64,000 nt of DNA from Prevotella sp. (GCA_017623155.1 JAGAPR010000003.1:62001-126000); one strand, 5' to 3'; shown: positions 1 through 9,941, numbered from the stretch's first letter. Numbers and translations: made by a program. The notes: a model not told the origin generated them from the letters alone.

Positions 1-85
1 TAAATTATGAAGTATAAATTCTAAGTATAAAGGTTATCATAACTCTGCACTGTTCAATTCTTAATATTTATAAAATTCAAAGGCC

Positions 86-460
86 AATTGTTAAAAGCAA
101 AAGGTGCGACTTGAAGTCACCGTTTAGAAAAAGCCGAGAATTTAAATTGACATTTCTGTGTCATTATTTCGAGGTTGGGCTGCAATTATTCAAGTCTGAG
201 CGTGATTTTCGGGTGTTTTTGCTCTGCAATAAGGCCGTAATTGCATTGCATTTACGGCCTTATTGCGTTCCAATTACGGCCTAATTGGAATGCAATTACG
301 GCCTAATTGGAAAAGCACGAACTGCAAACTTTACCGCCAAAACGGTCAACATATTGACATACAGTAAATTACGCTAATATCGAAAATACGGCGTTTTTTC
401 GGCATTCGGAAAAATATTTTTGAAATTTTTGAATTACAACGCGTTTTTATGTAAAAACAA
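86..460 (-). repeat. Dispersed four-dyad element, copy 1 (diverged one side)
   Basis: Reverse-orientation copy of an intergenic element that recurs near 10.1, 19.0, 35.1 and 54.4 kb. It contains the near-palindrome GCGACTTGAAGTCAC (106-120) and an exact 85-bp array at 226-310. The array is four 19-bp quasi-palindromes (226-244, 248-266, 270-288, 292-310) separated by ATT, GTT and AAT. The flank beyond 311 only weakly resembles the other copies. No ORF of note lies inside. The rest of the first 600 bases is AT-rich and has no gene that I can see. Confidence 0.85.
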
Positions 461-520
461 GTTCAAACCGTTAAGACATTTTAAACGGTTTTAACAGTCG
501 GGCCGGCCAGTGTGTTTCTT

Positions 521-562
521 TGTGCTTTTTACCCTTTTACCCTTTTTACTTTTTACCTTTAA
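521..562. repeat. T-rich TTTTACCC repeat
   Basis: Short run of TTTTACCCTTTTACC-type units. The same motif recurs as an inverted pair at about 54047-54150 and inside the start of the S41 protease gene at 33298-33341. Function unknown. Confidence 0.6.
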
Positions 563-619
563 ATAATATTAACGAATGTTATTTCGGGGGGGGTAATTTC
601 ATGGTTTCGTTAAAAATAT

Positions 620-627
620 TATCTTTG
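620..627 (+). promoter_or_regulatory. Putative -7 box of the HTH gene
   Basis: TATCTTTG matches the Bacteroidetes -7 consensus TAnnTTTG and lies 49 bp upstream of the ATG at 676. No clear TTTG -33 box is visible; TTTC at 597-600 is the nearest candidate. Confidence 0.5.
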
Positions 628-675
628 CATATAGATTTTTAATAGACATAACGAAATTACCTTAAACAACTTAGT

Positions 676-900
676 ATGCACATAGGAAACAGAATAAAGG
701 AAGTACTCTTTGAACAAGGACACAATGCTTGTTGGTTGGCCGACAGAATACCATGCGAACGCTCTAATGTTTATCATATCTTCAAGCGAAACGATTTGGG
801 AATACAATTGCTCCTCACCATATCCGGAATACTAAACCACGACTTCTTCGCCGAACTGTCGGCCGAGTATAACGCCATGGAAAAGAATAAAAAGGAATAA
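676..900 (+). CDS. Small HTH (XRE-like) DNA-binding protein
   Basis: A 74-residue protein that looks like a single helix-turn-helix domain. The stretch LADRIPCERSNVYHIFKRND (about residues 22-41) resembles the HTH of XRE-type regulators. Bacteroidales encode many stand-alone proteins of this size and form. It lies 52 bp upstream of the outer-membrane receptor gene on the same strand and has a plausible -7 box at 620-627, so the two may be co-transcribed and the protein may regulate the receptor. That link is inference from position. No enzymatic domain is visible. Confidence 0.7.
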   Translation: MHIGNRIKEVLFEQGHNACWLADRIPCERSNVYHIFKRNDLGIQLLLTISGILNHDFFAELSAEYNAMEKNKKE

Positions 901-952
901 TCGGCAGCAGACTATTAAACCTTTTGCCGCCTCCGGCGTCAAACAATACATT

Positions 953-3436
953 ATGAATAGGATAATACTGGTATTTGTTATGATGATCAGTGCCGTTGCG
1001 GCATCGGCCCAAGGCACGGTAAAGGGAAAAATAGTAGACAGGCAGACGAACGAGGTGTTGCCATACGTCAACGTAAGAGTGTCGCAGCGGGGCACGGATA
1101 AGATGGTCAAAGGTGCTATCAGCGACGAGCGCGGACACTTTGCCGTCACCGGACTCGCCAAGGGCGACTATCGCCTCACGGTGTCGTTTGTGGGCTACAA
1201 GAACGCCGTGCGCGACTTCTCCATTACCGACAAGGCGAAAAACATAAACTATGTCGTAATATATATAGGTGAGGACTCGCGCACGCTGAAAGAAGTCAAG
1301 GTCACGGGACAACGCTCGCAGATGAAGCTCGAAGTAGACCGAAAGACTTTCTCCGTAGACCAAGTGCTCGCCGCGGCGGGCGGCTCGGCCAGCGACCTGC
1401 TCGAGAACATCCCGTCGGTAGAGGTGTCCACCGATGGAGAGATATCGTTGCGCGGCAACAGCAGTGTAGAGGTATGGATAAACGGAAAGGCCAGCGGACT
1501 GACGACAGACAACCGCGCCGAGATACTACAGCAGATACCCGCCGAGAGCATAGAGAAAGTGGAGGTGATAGACAACCCCGGCGCCAAATACAGTGCCGAA
1601 GGCTCTGCCGGCATCATCAACATCGTGCTCAAGCGCGACCGCAAGGCCGGATACTACGGCTCGGTGCGCGCCGGAATGAACACCATGGGCGGCGGACAGG
1701 CAGGTGCCAACATCAACTACTCGAGCGGACCGCTCGACGCATTCGCCAACATAGGATTCCGCGCACGGAAAAACAAGGGCGGCTCGCTCAGCGAACAGAC
1801 ATACGCCAACCGCGGAACATACCAGAACTATGAGGCCGAAGACGAACGAAAAGGCAGAAACCTCTTCGCACGCGCAGGACTGACATGGCACTTCACCAAG
1901 AAAGACGAAATATCACTGTCGGGAATGACCATGCTCGGCAAGCGCGACAACCTCTCGCTCACGCCATACCGGTATGGAACAATCGGCGGAGCGGCCGACT
2001 CGCACGTCATGTTCAGACGCTCCGAGGGCGACGGCGACATGAACATGTACAACGTCGAACTGGGATATACACACACGTTCGGCGACAAGCACAAACTCGA
2101 TTTCAACCTGTCGTACAACAAATGGGACAACGACGACAGCAATTACTATCGCGACAGCACAACATTCGCCGATCCGCTCCTGCCAACGACGTACAGCTAT
2201 CAGTATCGCCCGATGCTCATCAACAACCGCTCATGGGAGACAAAGCTCGACTATGAAAACCAAATAGCCGAGAACTTCAAGATAGAGGCGGGATACAACG
2301 GACGCTTCTCGCACGAGAACACACCGCAGGAACTGTGGCGCGACAATGCCAACTGGGACGGTCGCGACATGACCGAAGACCGAGATTACTTCAACCGCTT
2401 CATCTATGACATCGACATCCACGCGCTCTATGCCACCGTGACAACGAAGCTCGGCAGGCTCGGCATCATGGCCGGACTGCGCGGCGAATATTGGCGGGTG
2501 AACACCGAGAGCTACGACTACGACCAAGAGCGCGACCCGGCGCTGCGCGACGAGCCTTTCAAAAAAGACTATTTCCAGCTCTTCCCGAGCCTCTTCCTCA
2601 ACTATCCGCTCACCGAGACCTCGCAACTGCAACTCAACTACACACGGCGACTGCGCCGCCCGTGGGGCGGACAGCTCAACAGTTTCCGCAATACACGCGA
2701 CGCAACGATGGTGTCGTTCGGTAATCCCGAACTTACCCCCGAGTTCACACACGCCTTCTCGCTAAACTATCTGAAGACGTGGACAGACCACACGTTGTCC
2801 GTCGGAACATACTACCGACCCACGACAGACGTCATACAGAGCGTGAGATGGAACAAGGACGGCGTCATGTACTCCACACACCAAAACGTGACTGGAAGCC
2901 GCAGTGCGGGAATGGAGCTGATACTTAAAGACAAACTCTTCCGCATTCTCGACCTCACGACCACCGTCAACGCCTACTACTACAAGCTCGACGGCTTCAG
3001 CTACGAGATAGACGGAGTCACCGTGACTGGCCAGTCGGACGAAAACTTCTCGTGGGACGCACGCATTCTCGCCGGACTCATCCTGCCCTACGACATATCG
3101 TTGCAGGCCACGGGCAACTACCGCTCGCGCAGCGTCATCACTCAGGGATACCGCAAACCCACGGCAAGCCTCGATCTCGGTCTGAGAAAGTCGATGTTCA
3201 ACAAGATGCTGACATTCTCCGTCAACTGGCGCGACGTGTTCGGCACGCGCAAATGGGAGACATTCACCGAGGGCGAAGACTTCACGCGACATCAGAAAAA
3301 CTGGCGCGACCCGCGCGTCAATTTCGTGGTGACGTGGAACTTCGGCAACATGGCCGGTTCGAAAAAGAAGCAAAGGCAGGAAGACTCCGGCGCGGCCGAC
3401 GACGACATGCAGGGCGGCTACGGCGGATATGAGTAG
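953..3436 (+). CDS. TonB-dependent receptor-like outer-membrane beta-barrel protein
   Basis: An 827-residue outer-membrane protein. Residues 1-19 form a signal peptide ending SAVAASA. Residues about 21-105 look like a carboxypeptidase-D regulatory-like domain (GTVKGKIVDRQTNEVLPYVNV). A plug-like region follows at about 125-225, with LLENIPSVEVSTDGEISLRG and VEVIDNPGAKYSAEGSAGIINI. The rest is rich in alternating barrel strands. This layout fits the outer-membrane beta-barrel receptor family common in Bacteroidetes, not the larger SusC type. No SusD partner follows, and the substrate cannot be told. The next gene is convergent, with a shared terminator hairpin between them. Confidence 0.85.
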   Translation: MNRIILVFVMMISAVAASAQGTVKGKIVDRQTNEVLPYVNVRVSQRGTDKMVKGAISDERGHFAVTGLAKGDYRLTVSFVGYKNAVRDFSITDKAKNINYVVIYIGEDSRTLKEVKVTGQRSQMKLEVDRKTFSVDQVLAAAGGSASDLLENIPSVEVSTDGEISLRGNSSVEVWINGKASGLTTDNRAEILQQIPAESIEKVEVIDNPGAKYSAEGSAGIINIVLKRDRKAGYYGSVRAGMNTMGGGQAGANINYSSGPLDAFANIGFRARKNKGGSLSEQTYANRGTYQNYEAEDERKGRNLFARAGLTWHFTKKDEISLSGMTMLGKRDNLSLTPYRYGTIGGAADSHVMFRRSEGDGDMNMYNVELGYTHTFGDKHKLDFNLSYNKWDNDDSNYYRDSTTFADPLLPTTYSYQYRPMLINNRSWETKLDYENQIAENFKIEAGYNGRFSHENTPQELWRDNANWDGRDMTEDRDYFNRFIYDIDIHALYATVTTKLGRLGIMAGLRGEYWRVNTESYDYDQERDPALRDEPFKKDYFQLFPSLFLNYPLTETSQLQLNYTRRLRRPWGGQLNSFRNTRDATMVSFGNPELTPEFTHAFSLNYLKTWTDHTLSVGTYYRPTTDVIQSVRWNKDGVMYSTHQNVTGSRSAGMELILKDKLFRILDLTTTVNAYYYKLDGFSYEIDGVTVTGQSDENFSWDARILAGLILPYDISLQATGNYRSRSVITQGYRKPTASLDLGLRKSMFNKMLTFSVNWRDVFGTRKWETFTEGEDFTRHQKNWRDPRVNFVVTWNFGNMAGSKKKQRQEDSGAADDDMQGGYGGYE

Positions 3437-3455
3437 AATTTGGTATTTGAAAAAT

Positions 3456-3500
3456 GGAATTTGGAATTACGAATTCGTAATTCCAAATTCCTTTTTTTTT
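3456..3500. terminator. Bidirectional terminator hairpin
   Basis: A perfect 36-nt palindrome (3456-3491) followed by nine T on the plus strand, with a T-rich tract on the other side when read on the minus strand. It lies between the convergent receptor gene and glnN, whose stop codon falls just inside the T run, so it can serve both. Confidence 0.8.
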
Positions 3501-5688
3501 ATCTTATAAACAGCAGCTCACGGTATTTCGGCAGCGTCCAGAGGTCGTCTTCGACAATCAGTTCGAGCTTGTCTATCTGATAGCGGATTTCCTCCATCTT
3601 CGGTGCCACGGTGTCGTGGTATGCTATTGCCTTGGCGTGCTCGTCGTCGATGCGGTTTGCCACCTTGCGCGCCTGCACCAGTTCTTCCACTCCGCGTTCT
3701 ATCGTCGCCGTGCGGTCGGCAATCTCTTCAATCAGTTTTATGTTGCGTGCGCTCAGCTTGTCGGCCTTTTCGGTGTCGAAGATGCCGCGCATGTTCTGCA
3801 CGTTCTTTATCAGCTGGCTCTGGTAGTGCGTGGCCACGGGGATGATATGGTTCATCGACAGGTCGCCCATCACGCGCGCCTCGATCTGTATCTTCTTCGT
3901 ATACGTCTCCCATTTCACCTCGTTGCGTGCCTCCAGCTCCTTGCGCGACATGACGTTCAGGCTCTCGAACATGCTGATGCTGTCCTCGTCGAGGTAGCGC
4001 TCGAAAATCACCGGGCAGCTCTTCTCGCAGTCGAGACCGCGGCGCATTGCCTCCTCGACCCACTCGTCGCTGTATCCGTTGCCGTCGAAGCGTACCGGCT
4101 TGCACGTCTTTATGTCTTCGCGGATGACGTCGATGATGGCGCTCGTCTTGTCCTCGCCCTTGGCGATGAGTGCGTCCACGCGCTTCTTGAAGCAGACGAG
4201 AGCCTCCGCCACGGCCGAGTTGAGGGCAATCATGGCCGATGCGCAGTTAGCCTCGGAGCCCACGGCACGGAACTCGAAGCGGTTTCCGGTGAAGGCGAAG
4301 GGCGACGTGCGGTTGCGGTCGGTGTTGTCGATGAACAGTTCGGGAATCTCCGGGATGTCGAGCTTCAGTCCCTGCTTGCCCATCACGGCGAAGAGGTCGT
4401 CCTTGTCCGACTTCTCGATATGGTCGAGCAGTTCGCTCAGCTGGCTGCCGAGGAACGACGATATGATGGCGGGCGGAGCCTCGTTGGCGCCCAGCCGGTG
4501 TGCGTTCGTGGCGCTCATGATGCTCGCCTTGAGCAGTCCGTTGTGGCGGTATACGCCCATGAGCGTCTCCACGATGAACACGGCGAAGCGCAGGTTGTCC
4601 ATCGGCGTCTTGCCGGGTCCGTGGAGCAGCACGCCTGTATCCGTCGAGAGGCTCCAGTTGTTGTGCTTTCCCGACCCGTTGATGCCGGCAAAGGGCTTCT
4701 CGTGGAGCAGCACGCGGAAGCCGTGCTTGCGTGCCACGCGCTTCATCAGCGACATCAGCAGCATGTTATGGTCTACGGCGAGGTTGCACTCCTCGTATAT
4801 CGGGGCCAGCTCAAACTGGTTCGGGGCCACCTCGTTGTGGCGTGTCTTGCAGGGGATGCCCAGTTCGAGAGCCTGTATCTCAAGGTCTTTCATGAACGCC
4901 TGCACGCGGTCGGGGATTGTTCCGAAGTAGTGGTCGTCCATCTGCTGGTTCTTAGCCGAGTCGTGTCCCATGAGCGTGCGGCCCGTGAGCATCAGGTCGG
5001 GGCGTGCCGAGTATAGTCCCTCGTCGACGAGGAAATACTCCTGTTCCCATCCCAAGTTGCTGCGAACATTTTTCACTTCGGGATAGAAGTATCGGCAAAC
5101 GTCGGTCGCCGCCTTGTCCACCGCATGCAGTGCGCGCAGCAGCGGAGCCTTGTAGTCGAGAGCCTCACCGGTGTATGAAATGAAGACTGTGGGTATGCAG
5201 AGCGTGTCGTCCATGATGAAAACGGGCGATGTGGGGTCCCAAGCCGAGTATCCGCGAGCCTCAAACGTGTTTCGTATGCCGCCGCTGGGGAACGAGCTGG
5301 CATCCGGTTCCTGCTGCACGAGCAGTTTTCCGCTGAACTCTTCCACCATTCCGCCTTTGTAGTCGTGCTCTACGAACGAGTCGTGTTTCTCGGCCGTGCC
5401 CTCTGTCAGCGGTTGAAACCAGTGCGTGTAGTGCGTCACACCGTTCTCCGTTGCCCATTGTTTAATACCTGCCGCCACGGCATCGGCCACCGAGCGGTCG
5501 AGGCGCGTGCCGTTGTCTATCGCGTCGGTGAGCTTCTCGTATACATCTTTCGGCAGGTATTTATACATCTTCTCGCGGTTAAAGACGTTCTTGCCGAAAT
5601 ACTCACAAGGCCGCTCAGACGGGCACTTGACATCCAGAGGCTTCTTCTTGAAAGCCTCTCCTACAACCTGAAATCTTAAATTTTCCAT
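3499..5688 (-). CDS. glnN: Glutamine synthetase, type III
   Basis: Makes glutamine from glutamate, ammonia and ATP in the cytosol. At 729 residues it has the length of GSIII enzymes, well above the roughly 450 of GSI. Visible motifs are NEVAPNQFELAPIYEE (285-300), NGSGKHNNWS (337-346, the glutamate-binding region) and a C-terminal stretch typical of GSIII. The start gives MENLRFQVVGEAF, usual for the family. It is downstream of dapF and dapL on the same strand, separated from dapL by 309 bp of repeats without a gene. No TAnnTTTG box is seen just upstream, so read-through from the dapF promoter is possible. Ends at a hairpin shared with the convergent receptor gene. Confidence 0.97.
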   Translation of the reverse strand: MENLRFQVVGEAFKKKPLDVKCPSERPCEYFGKNVFNREKMYKYLPKDVYEKLTDAIDNGTRLDRSVADAVAAGIKQWATENGVTHYTHWFQPLTEGTAEKHDSFVEHDYKGGMVEEFSGKLLVQQEPDASSFPSGGIRNTFEARGYSAWDPTSPVFIMDDTLCIPTVFISYTGEALDYKAPLLRALHAVDKAATDVCRYFYPEVKNVRSNLGWEQEYFLVDEGLYSARPDLMLTGRTLMGHDSAKNQQMDDHYFGTIPDRVQAFMKDLEIQALELGIPCKTRHNEVAPNQFELAPIYEECNLAVDHNMLLMSLMKRVARKHGFRVLLHEKPFAGINGSGKHNNWSLSTDTGVLLHGPGKTPMDNLRFAVFIVETLMGVYRHNGLLKASIMSATNAHRLGANEAPPAIISSFLGSQLSELLDHIEKSDKDDLFAVMGKQGLKLDIPEIPELFIDNTDRNRTSPFAFTGNRFEFRAVGSEANCASAMIALNSAVAEALVCFKKRVDALIAKGEDKTSAIIDVIREDIKTCKPVRFDGNGYSDEWVEEAMRRGLDCEKSCPVIFERYLDEDSISMFESLNVMSRKELEARNEVKWETYTKKIQIEARVMGDLSMNHIIPVATHYQSQLIKNVQNMRGIFDTEKADKLSARNIKLIEEIADRTATIERGVEELVQARKVANRIDDEHAKAIAYHDTVAPKMEEIRYQIDKLELIVEDDLWTLPKYRELLFIR

Positions 5689-5997
5689 TGACTTATAATT
5701 TTATGGGAGCTCCTCCCGGCCTTTCGGGAGTCTCTCCCGACCGCCCCTAAGGGGAGGAGATGTGGGGCTTTTGTTGGGTTCTTATTTGGGGGTTTATTTG
5801 GGGTTTTATGGGAGGAATGGGATTTTATGGGAGAGATGGGAATAATGGGAGAGATGAGAATAATGGGATTGATGCCACATTATATGCTATCGGATTCTTC
5901 ATTCTTCACTCTTCACTCAGTTTCTCCCCTTTGGGGAGATTAAGAGGGGCTTCTTCTCCTCCCCTTTGTGGAGGTCGGGAGGGGCCTCCCTCTTCAC
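5689..5997. repeat. Intergenic repeats between dapL and glnN
   Basis: This 309-bp gap holds no credible gene. GC-rich palindromic units of the CTCCTCCCC/GGGGAGGAG type lie at about 5703-5760 and 5917-5995, in opposite orientation. Between them at about 5810-5880 is a degenerate tandem tract of ATGGGA units. On the minus strand, the coding strand of both neighbours, the tract reads TCCCAT. Related units occur at about 7.25, 22.9, 25.0, 33.2 and 57.6 kb. Confidence 0.75.
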
Positions 5998-7227
5998 TTA
6001 CAGTTGCTTCCTTATCCTTTCCATTGCCTGCTCGCAGTCGCTTCTTTTGCCGAAAGCCGTCAGTCGGATGTAGCCTTCGCCGCTCGGGCCGAAGCCCACT
6101 CCCGGCGTGCACACCACGTGGGCGTTGTAGAGCATCTGCTCGAAGAAGCGCCAGCTGCCCTCTCCGTTCGGCGTCTTCACCCACAGGTAGGGCGCGTTGC
6201 GGCCGCCGTAGACCTCGAGGCCGAGGCCGGTGAGTGTCTCGAGCATTATGCGGGCGTTCGTCATGTAGTAGTCTATCGTGGCCTTTACCTGTTCCTTGCC
6301 CTCCGGGGTGTATGTGGCTTCGGCCGCCCGCTGACTGATATAGCTCGTGCCGTTGAATTTGGTGCTCTGTCGGCGATACCACAGTTTGTGCAGCGATATG
6401 CGCTCGCGGCCGTCTATCGTGCCGGCCGTCAGGTCCTTCGGCACCACCGTATATCCGCATCTGATGCCTGTAAATCCCGCCGTTTTCGAGTAGCTGCGGA
6501 ACTCGATGGCCACTTTCCGCGCACCCTTTATCTCGTAGATTGAGTGCGGAATATCGTCGTCTTGTATGTAAGCCTCGTATGCCGCGTCGTAGAAGATGAG
6601 CGTGTCGTTCTTCAATGCATAGTTCACCCACTTGCGCAGTTCGTCTTTCGATATCACCGTGCCCGTGGGGTTGTTCGGGTAGCACAGGTATATGATGTCT
6701 ACACGGCGGTCGGGGATTTGCGGCACGAAGTTGTTCTCGGCCGTGCACGGCATGTATATCACATTGCTCCACTTGCCGTTCTGCACCGTGCCCGCGCGTC
6801 CGATCATCACGTTAGAGTCGATATATACCGGGTAGATAGGGTCTGTCACTCCGATGCTGTTGTCCCATCTGACGAGTTCCTGAATGTTTCCCGTATCGCT
6901 CTTCGCGCCGTCGTTGATGAAAATCTCGCTCGGGTCGAGTCTCACTCCGCGTGGCAGATAGTCGTGTTTCACAATCGCCTCGCGCAGGAAAGCGTAGCCC
7001 TGTTCCGGTCCGTAGCCCCTGAACGATTTTTCGCAGCCCAGTTCGTCGACAGCCTTGTGCATTGCTTCCGTCACTGCCGGGCACACGGGTCTCGTCACAT
7101 CGCCTATTCCGAGACTGATAAGCTCGGCCTGCGGATGCGACACCTTGAACGCATTTACCTTTTTCGCAATGTCGGAAAACAGGTAATTATCGGGTAATTT
7201 AAGAAAATGTTCGTTTACTAATGCCAT
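5998..7227 (-). CDS. dapL: LL-diaminopimelate aminotransferase
   Basis: PLP-dependent class I/II aminotransferase of 409 residues. It converts tetrahydrodipicolinate directly to LL-diaminopimelate with glutamate as amino donor, bypassing the succinylase route. The start MALVNEHFLKLPDNYLFSDIA and the segment ISLGIGDVTRP are typical of DapL. The PLP lysine lies in EFRSYSKTAGFTGIRCGY and an aminotransferase NNPTGT motif is present. dapF, the next enzyme of the pathway, lies 208 bp upstream on the same strand, which strongly supports DapL over other aminotransferases. Product is used for lysine and peptidoglycan. Confidence 0.97.
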   Translation of the reverse strand: MALVNEHFLKLPDNYLFSDIAKKVNAFKVSHPQAELISLGIGDVTRPVCPAVTEAMHKAVDELGCEKSFRGYGPEQGYAFLREAIVKHDYLPRGVRLDPSEIFINDGAKSDTGNIQELVRWDNSIGVTDPIYPVYIDSNVMIGRAGTVQNGKWSNVIYMPCTAENNFVPQIPDRRVDIIYLCYPNNPTGTVISKDELRKWVNYALKNDTLIFYDAAYEAYIQDDDIPHSIYEIKGARKVAIEFRSYSKTAGFTGIRCGYTVVPKDLTAGTIDGRERISLHKLWYRRQSTKFNGTSYISQRAAEATYTPEGKEQVKATIDYYMTNARIMLETLTGLGLEVYGGRNAPYLWVKTPNGEGSWRFFEQMLYNAHVVCTPGVGFGPSGEGYIRLTAFGKRSDCEQAMERIRKQL

Positions 7228-7435
7228 AATGTATTGTTTTTTAGAGCCCCTCCCTGAAAGCCCCCTCCCGGCCTCCCCAAAGGGGAGGAGAGATGCGGAT
7301 GCTTTCTGGGAGTGATGAGAGTTATGGGATTTTAATGAGAGTTATGGGGAGTGATGACGCATTATCTACTATTGGATTGTTCATTCTTCCCATTCTTCTT
7401 CCCTGACTCTTCATTTATAATTTTTAATTTATAAT
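7228..7435. repeat. Repeats between dapF and dapL
   Basis: No gene. A GC-rich palindromic unit lies at about 7243-7296, and a tract of GGGAGTGATGAGAGTTATGG-like repeats at about 7305-7360 reads as TCCCAT on the coding (minus) strand. Confidence 0.65.
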
Positions 7436-8302
7436 TTATTGAAATGTCCTCGCCATTTCAATACTTCCTTCGAAAACAAATTCCGCCGGGCCCGTGAGAT
7501 ACACGTGATTGTCGGCTTCGCGCCATTCTATCGACAGCCGTCCGCCGTCCATGATGATGTCTGTCTGTCGTCCGGCGCGTCCCGTCACGGCAGCGGCCAC
7601 GGCCGTGGCGCAAGCTCCCGTGCCGCATGCGAGTGTTATTCCGCTGCCCCGTTCCCATACGCGGGTGCGGATGTTCCCGTCAGGCAGCACCTCGGCAAAT
7701 TCGATGTTGCATCGCTCCGGGAATATGGGATGGCGTTCGAGTGCCGCCCCACTCCGGGCGATGTCACAACTACTGATATTATCCGTGAATACGACGAAAT
7801 GCGGGTTGCCCATCGACACGAACGTTCCGGTGTATACCTTCCCGTCGGCTTCGATGGCGGCCTCGTGCAGGCTGCCCGTTTCGTTTCTTACCTTAGTCTT
7901 GTCGCTGAGTGCTGGTTCCAGCATGTCCACCGTCACGCCGGCCACCGTGTTGTCGTCTCTTGTGCGTAGCAGCAGAGTTTTCACACCCGAGAGCGTTTGC
8001 AGCCGTATCTCCTTGGCGGTGGTCAGTCCTTTCTCGTAGAGATACTTCCCGATGCAGCGCGACGCGTTGCCGCACATCAGGGCTTCCGACCCGTCGGCGT
8101 TGAAAATCCTCATCGTGAAGTCGGCCGTGCGCCCGTCGCCTCTGCCTATCAGCACAAGGCCGTCGCTTCCTATGCCCGTGTGCGGCGCGCTCCATGCCTT
8201 TGCCGCCGCCGAGGGGTCGTCGATGTGGTATATCGACGTGTCAACGTATATATAATCGTTGCCCGCTCCGTGCATCTTTGTGAATTTGACAGTCGTTGTC
8301 AT
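7436..8302 (-). CDS. dapF: Diaminopimelate epimerase
   Basis: Interconverts LL- and meso-diaminopimelate by a two-cysteine, cofactor-free mechanism in the cytosol. The 288-residue protein starts [21 protein letters not shown], the family signature. Both catalytic cysteines are present, in [10 protein letters not shown] and in [10 protein letters not shown]. Likely first gene of a dapF-dapL(-glnN) unit. A TAnnTTTG box (8352-8359, minus strand) lies 49 bp upstream of the ATG. Together with dapL and the distant dapB it outlines the aminotransferase route to lysine and cell wall. Confidence 0.97.
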   Translation of the reverse strand: MTTTVKFTKMHGAGNDYIYVDTSIYHIDDPSAAAKAWSAPHTGIGSDGLVLIGRGDGRTADFTMRIFNADGSEALMCGNASRCIGKYLYEKGLTTAKEIRLQTLSGVKTLLLRTRDDNTVAGVTVDMLEPALSDKTKVRNETGSLHEAAIEADGKVYTGTFVSMGNPHFVVFTDNISSCDIARSGAALERHPIFPERCNIEFAEVLPDGNIRTRVWERGSGITLACGTGACATAVAAAVTGRAGRQTDIIMDGGRLSIEWREADNHVYLTGPAEFVFEGSIEMARTFQ

Positions 8303-8351
8303 GCCGTAAATCTTTTGATGTGAAACAATGTCTTATTATTCGTTTATGGCG

Positions 8352-8359
8352 CAAAGTTA
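8352..8359 (-). promoter_or_regulatory. Putative -7 box of dapF
   Basis: CAAAGTTA on the plus strand is TAACTTTG on the minus strand and fits TAnnTTTG, 49 bp from the dapF start. The only strong box seen for the dapF-dapL-glnN run. Confidence 0.55.
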
Positions 8360-8615
8360 CGACGAATTGACGTAAAATGTGATAAAAAAGCGACCTTTTT
8401 CATAAACTTTTAGGCATAAAATAAAAATATGTAAGCAAACAACCCTCTTCACGTTTCGATTTGTCGCGCAAAGCAGCATCATTGCAATCATTTTGTAAGT
8501 TCTGTCGATTGCGAGTTTGAAATTCGTAATTCATAAATTAAGTTGCATAAACAAAAAAGTACATAATGCGGAGAGTATATCGTGAAAAACATTTCATAAT
8601 GTCCGATTTTAGTGC

Positions 8616-8623
8616 TATTTTTG
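8616..8623 (+). promoter_or_regulatory. -7 box that sets the start of the CBS protein
   Basis: TATTTTTG fits TAnnTTTG and lies 44 bp upstream of the ATG at 8668. It falls inside the longer reading frame that opens at 8566, so translation from 8566 or 8599 is unlikely. Confidence 0.55.
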
Positions 8624-8667
8624 CGATATACGGACATATTGTCCCACACACTCATGACCAAAAGAAT

Positions 8668-9936
8668 ATGGACGACCTTATAATAATTGCCGCTCTCATT
8701 GTTTTCAACGGCGTGTTTTCCATGTCGGAGGTGGCACTCATTTCCGCTCGAAAATCAAAACTTACGGCCGATGCCAGGCGGGGAAGCCGCAGTGCCGCCA
8801 CGGCTCTCAAACTGTCCAACGAGCCAGACCGTTTTCTGTCTACCGTGCAAATAGGGATAACATTGATAGGCATACTCACCGGTTTGTTCTCCGGTGCCAC
8901 GATAGCCACCGATTTCGGAGAGTATCTCGCGAGTCTCGGCATGGCTCCAAAACCGGCGCTGTGGATGTCGAAAGTGGTCATTGTGTCGGTTGTCACCTAT
9001 CTGTCGATAGTCGTGGGCGAGCTTGTTCCCAAGCGGATAGGTCTCGGCCGGGCCGATGCGATAGCCAAAGTGGTGGCCGGGCCGATGAGGTGGCTGTCGG
9101 CGCTGACGTTCCCCGTTGTGTGGCTCCTCTCCGTTTCCACGTCGGCAATAGTCAGGTTGTTGCGCGTGGGCGACAATGCCCAGCGTGTGACGGAGGACGA
9201 AATAAAGTCGCTTATACAGGAGGGTGCCGACTCGGGCGAGGTGCGCGAGGTGGAACAAGACATAATGGAGCGCGCCCTCGTGCTCGGCGACTGCCGCGTG
9301 GGAGCCGTGATGACAACCCGTAACGAGGTGTCGTGCCTCACGGTGGATATGGATGCCGACAGCGTCAGGGCCGTGCTCGCCCGCGACCTGCATTCGTCTT
9401 ATCCCGTATTCGACAAGAACAAGGAAGATGTTTGCGGGGTTATATCGCTCAAAAAACTCATTCTTACGCTCAACTCCGAGAATTTCGACATTGAGAAAGA
9501 ACTCGTTCCCGGCATGAGCCTGCCGGAGACAATGACGGTATACGATGCTCTCGACGCGTTCAAACAGGCAAAAGTACACACCGGACTGGTGTTCGACGAG
9601 TACGGTTGCTTTCAAGGCATAGTCACGCTGAGCGATATTCTGGGCGGACTTGTGGGCGACATTCCGCTTGGAGTGGACGAGCCGATGATAAAAAAGCGAC
9701 CCGACAAAGAAGAATGGATAGTGGACGGCCGCTGCATGATATACGATTTTCTCGCATATTTCGACCGTGAGGATCTTTACGAACCGGCATCTTACACCAC
9801 CATCGGCGGACTTGTAATGGAGAGTTTGCGCCGCGTGCCTTCCGAGGGAGACGCTTTCACATGGCGCGGTTTCAGGCTCGAAGTGGTAGACATGGACCGT
9901 GTGCGCATCGACAAAATAGCCGTGACTGTTGAATGA
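8668..9936 (+). CDS. Hemolysin-family CNNM/CorC-like membrane protein with CBS domains
   Basis: Integral inner-membrane protein of 422 residues from the start chosen here. Order: an N-terminal DUF21/CNNM transmembrane domain (MDDLIIIAALIVFNGVFSMSEVALISARKSK onward, about residues 1-180), paired CBS domains (about 190-330), and a C-terminal CorC/HlyC domain. The family is linked to magnesium or other divalent-cation export or homeostasis; a haemolytic role is not implied. The frame extends upstream to 8566. The promoter-like box at 8616-8623 and the family's usual N-terminus favour 8668. Confidence 0.88.
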   Translation: MDDLIIIAALIVFNGVFSMSEVALISARKSKLTADARRGSRSAATALKLSNEPDRFLSTVQIGITLIGILTGLFSGATIATDFGEYLASLGMAPKPALWMSKVVIVSVVTYLSIVVGELVPKRIGLGRADAIAKVVAGPMRWLSALTFPVVWLLSVSTSAIVRLLRVGDNAQRVTEDEIKSLIQEGADSGEVREVEQDIMERALVLGDCRVGAVMTTRNEVSCLTVDMDADSVRAVLARDLHSSYPVFDKNKEDVCGVISLKKLILTLNSENFDIEKELVPGMSLPETMTVYDALDAFKQAKVHTGLVFDEYGCFQGIVTLSDILGGLVGDIPLGVDEPMIKKRPDKEEWIVDGRCMIYDFLAYFDREDLYEPASYTTIGGLVMESLRRVPSEGDAFTWRGFRLEVVDMDRVRIDKIAVTVE

Positions 9937-9941
9937 CTTTC

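Noticed and set aside
226-310. CRISPR-like periodic array
   Set aside because: Spacers are only 3 bp, the units are quasi-palindromic and imperfect, the count is always four, and no cas gene is present.
3616-5016. 466-codon plus-strand ORF opposite glnN
   Set aside because: It is antisense to a clear GSIII gene and its composition (Val/His/Leu/Arg-rich) is that of a complement-strand shadow. The same holds for 33475-34782 and 31791-33284.
8566-8667. Longer start for the CBS membrane protein
   Set aside because: A TAnnTTTG box lies within the extension and the family normally starts at the first membrane helix.
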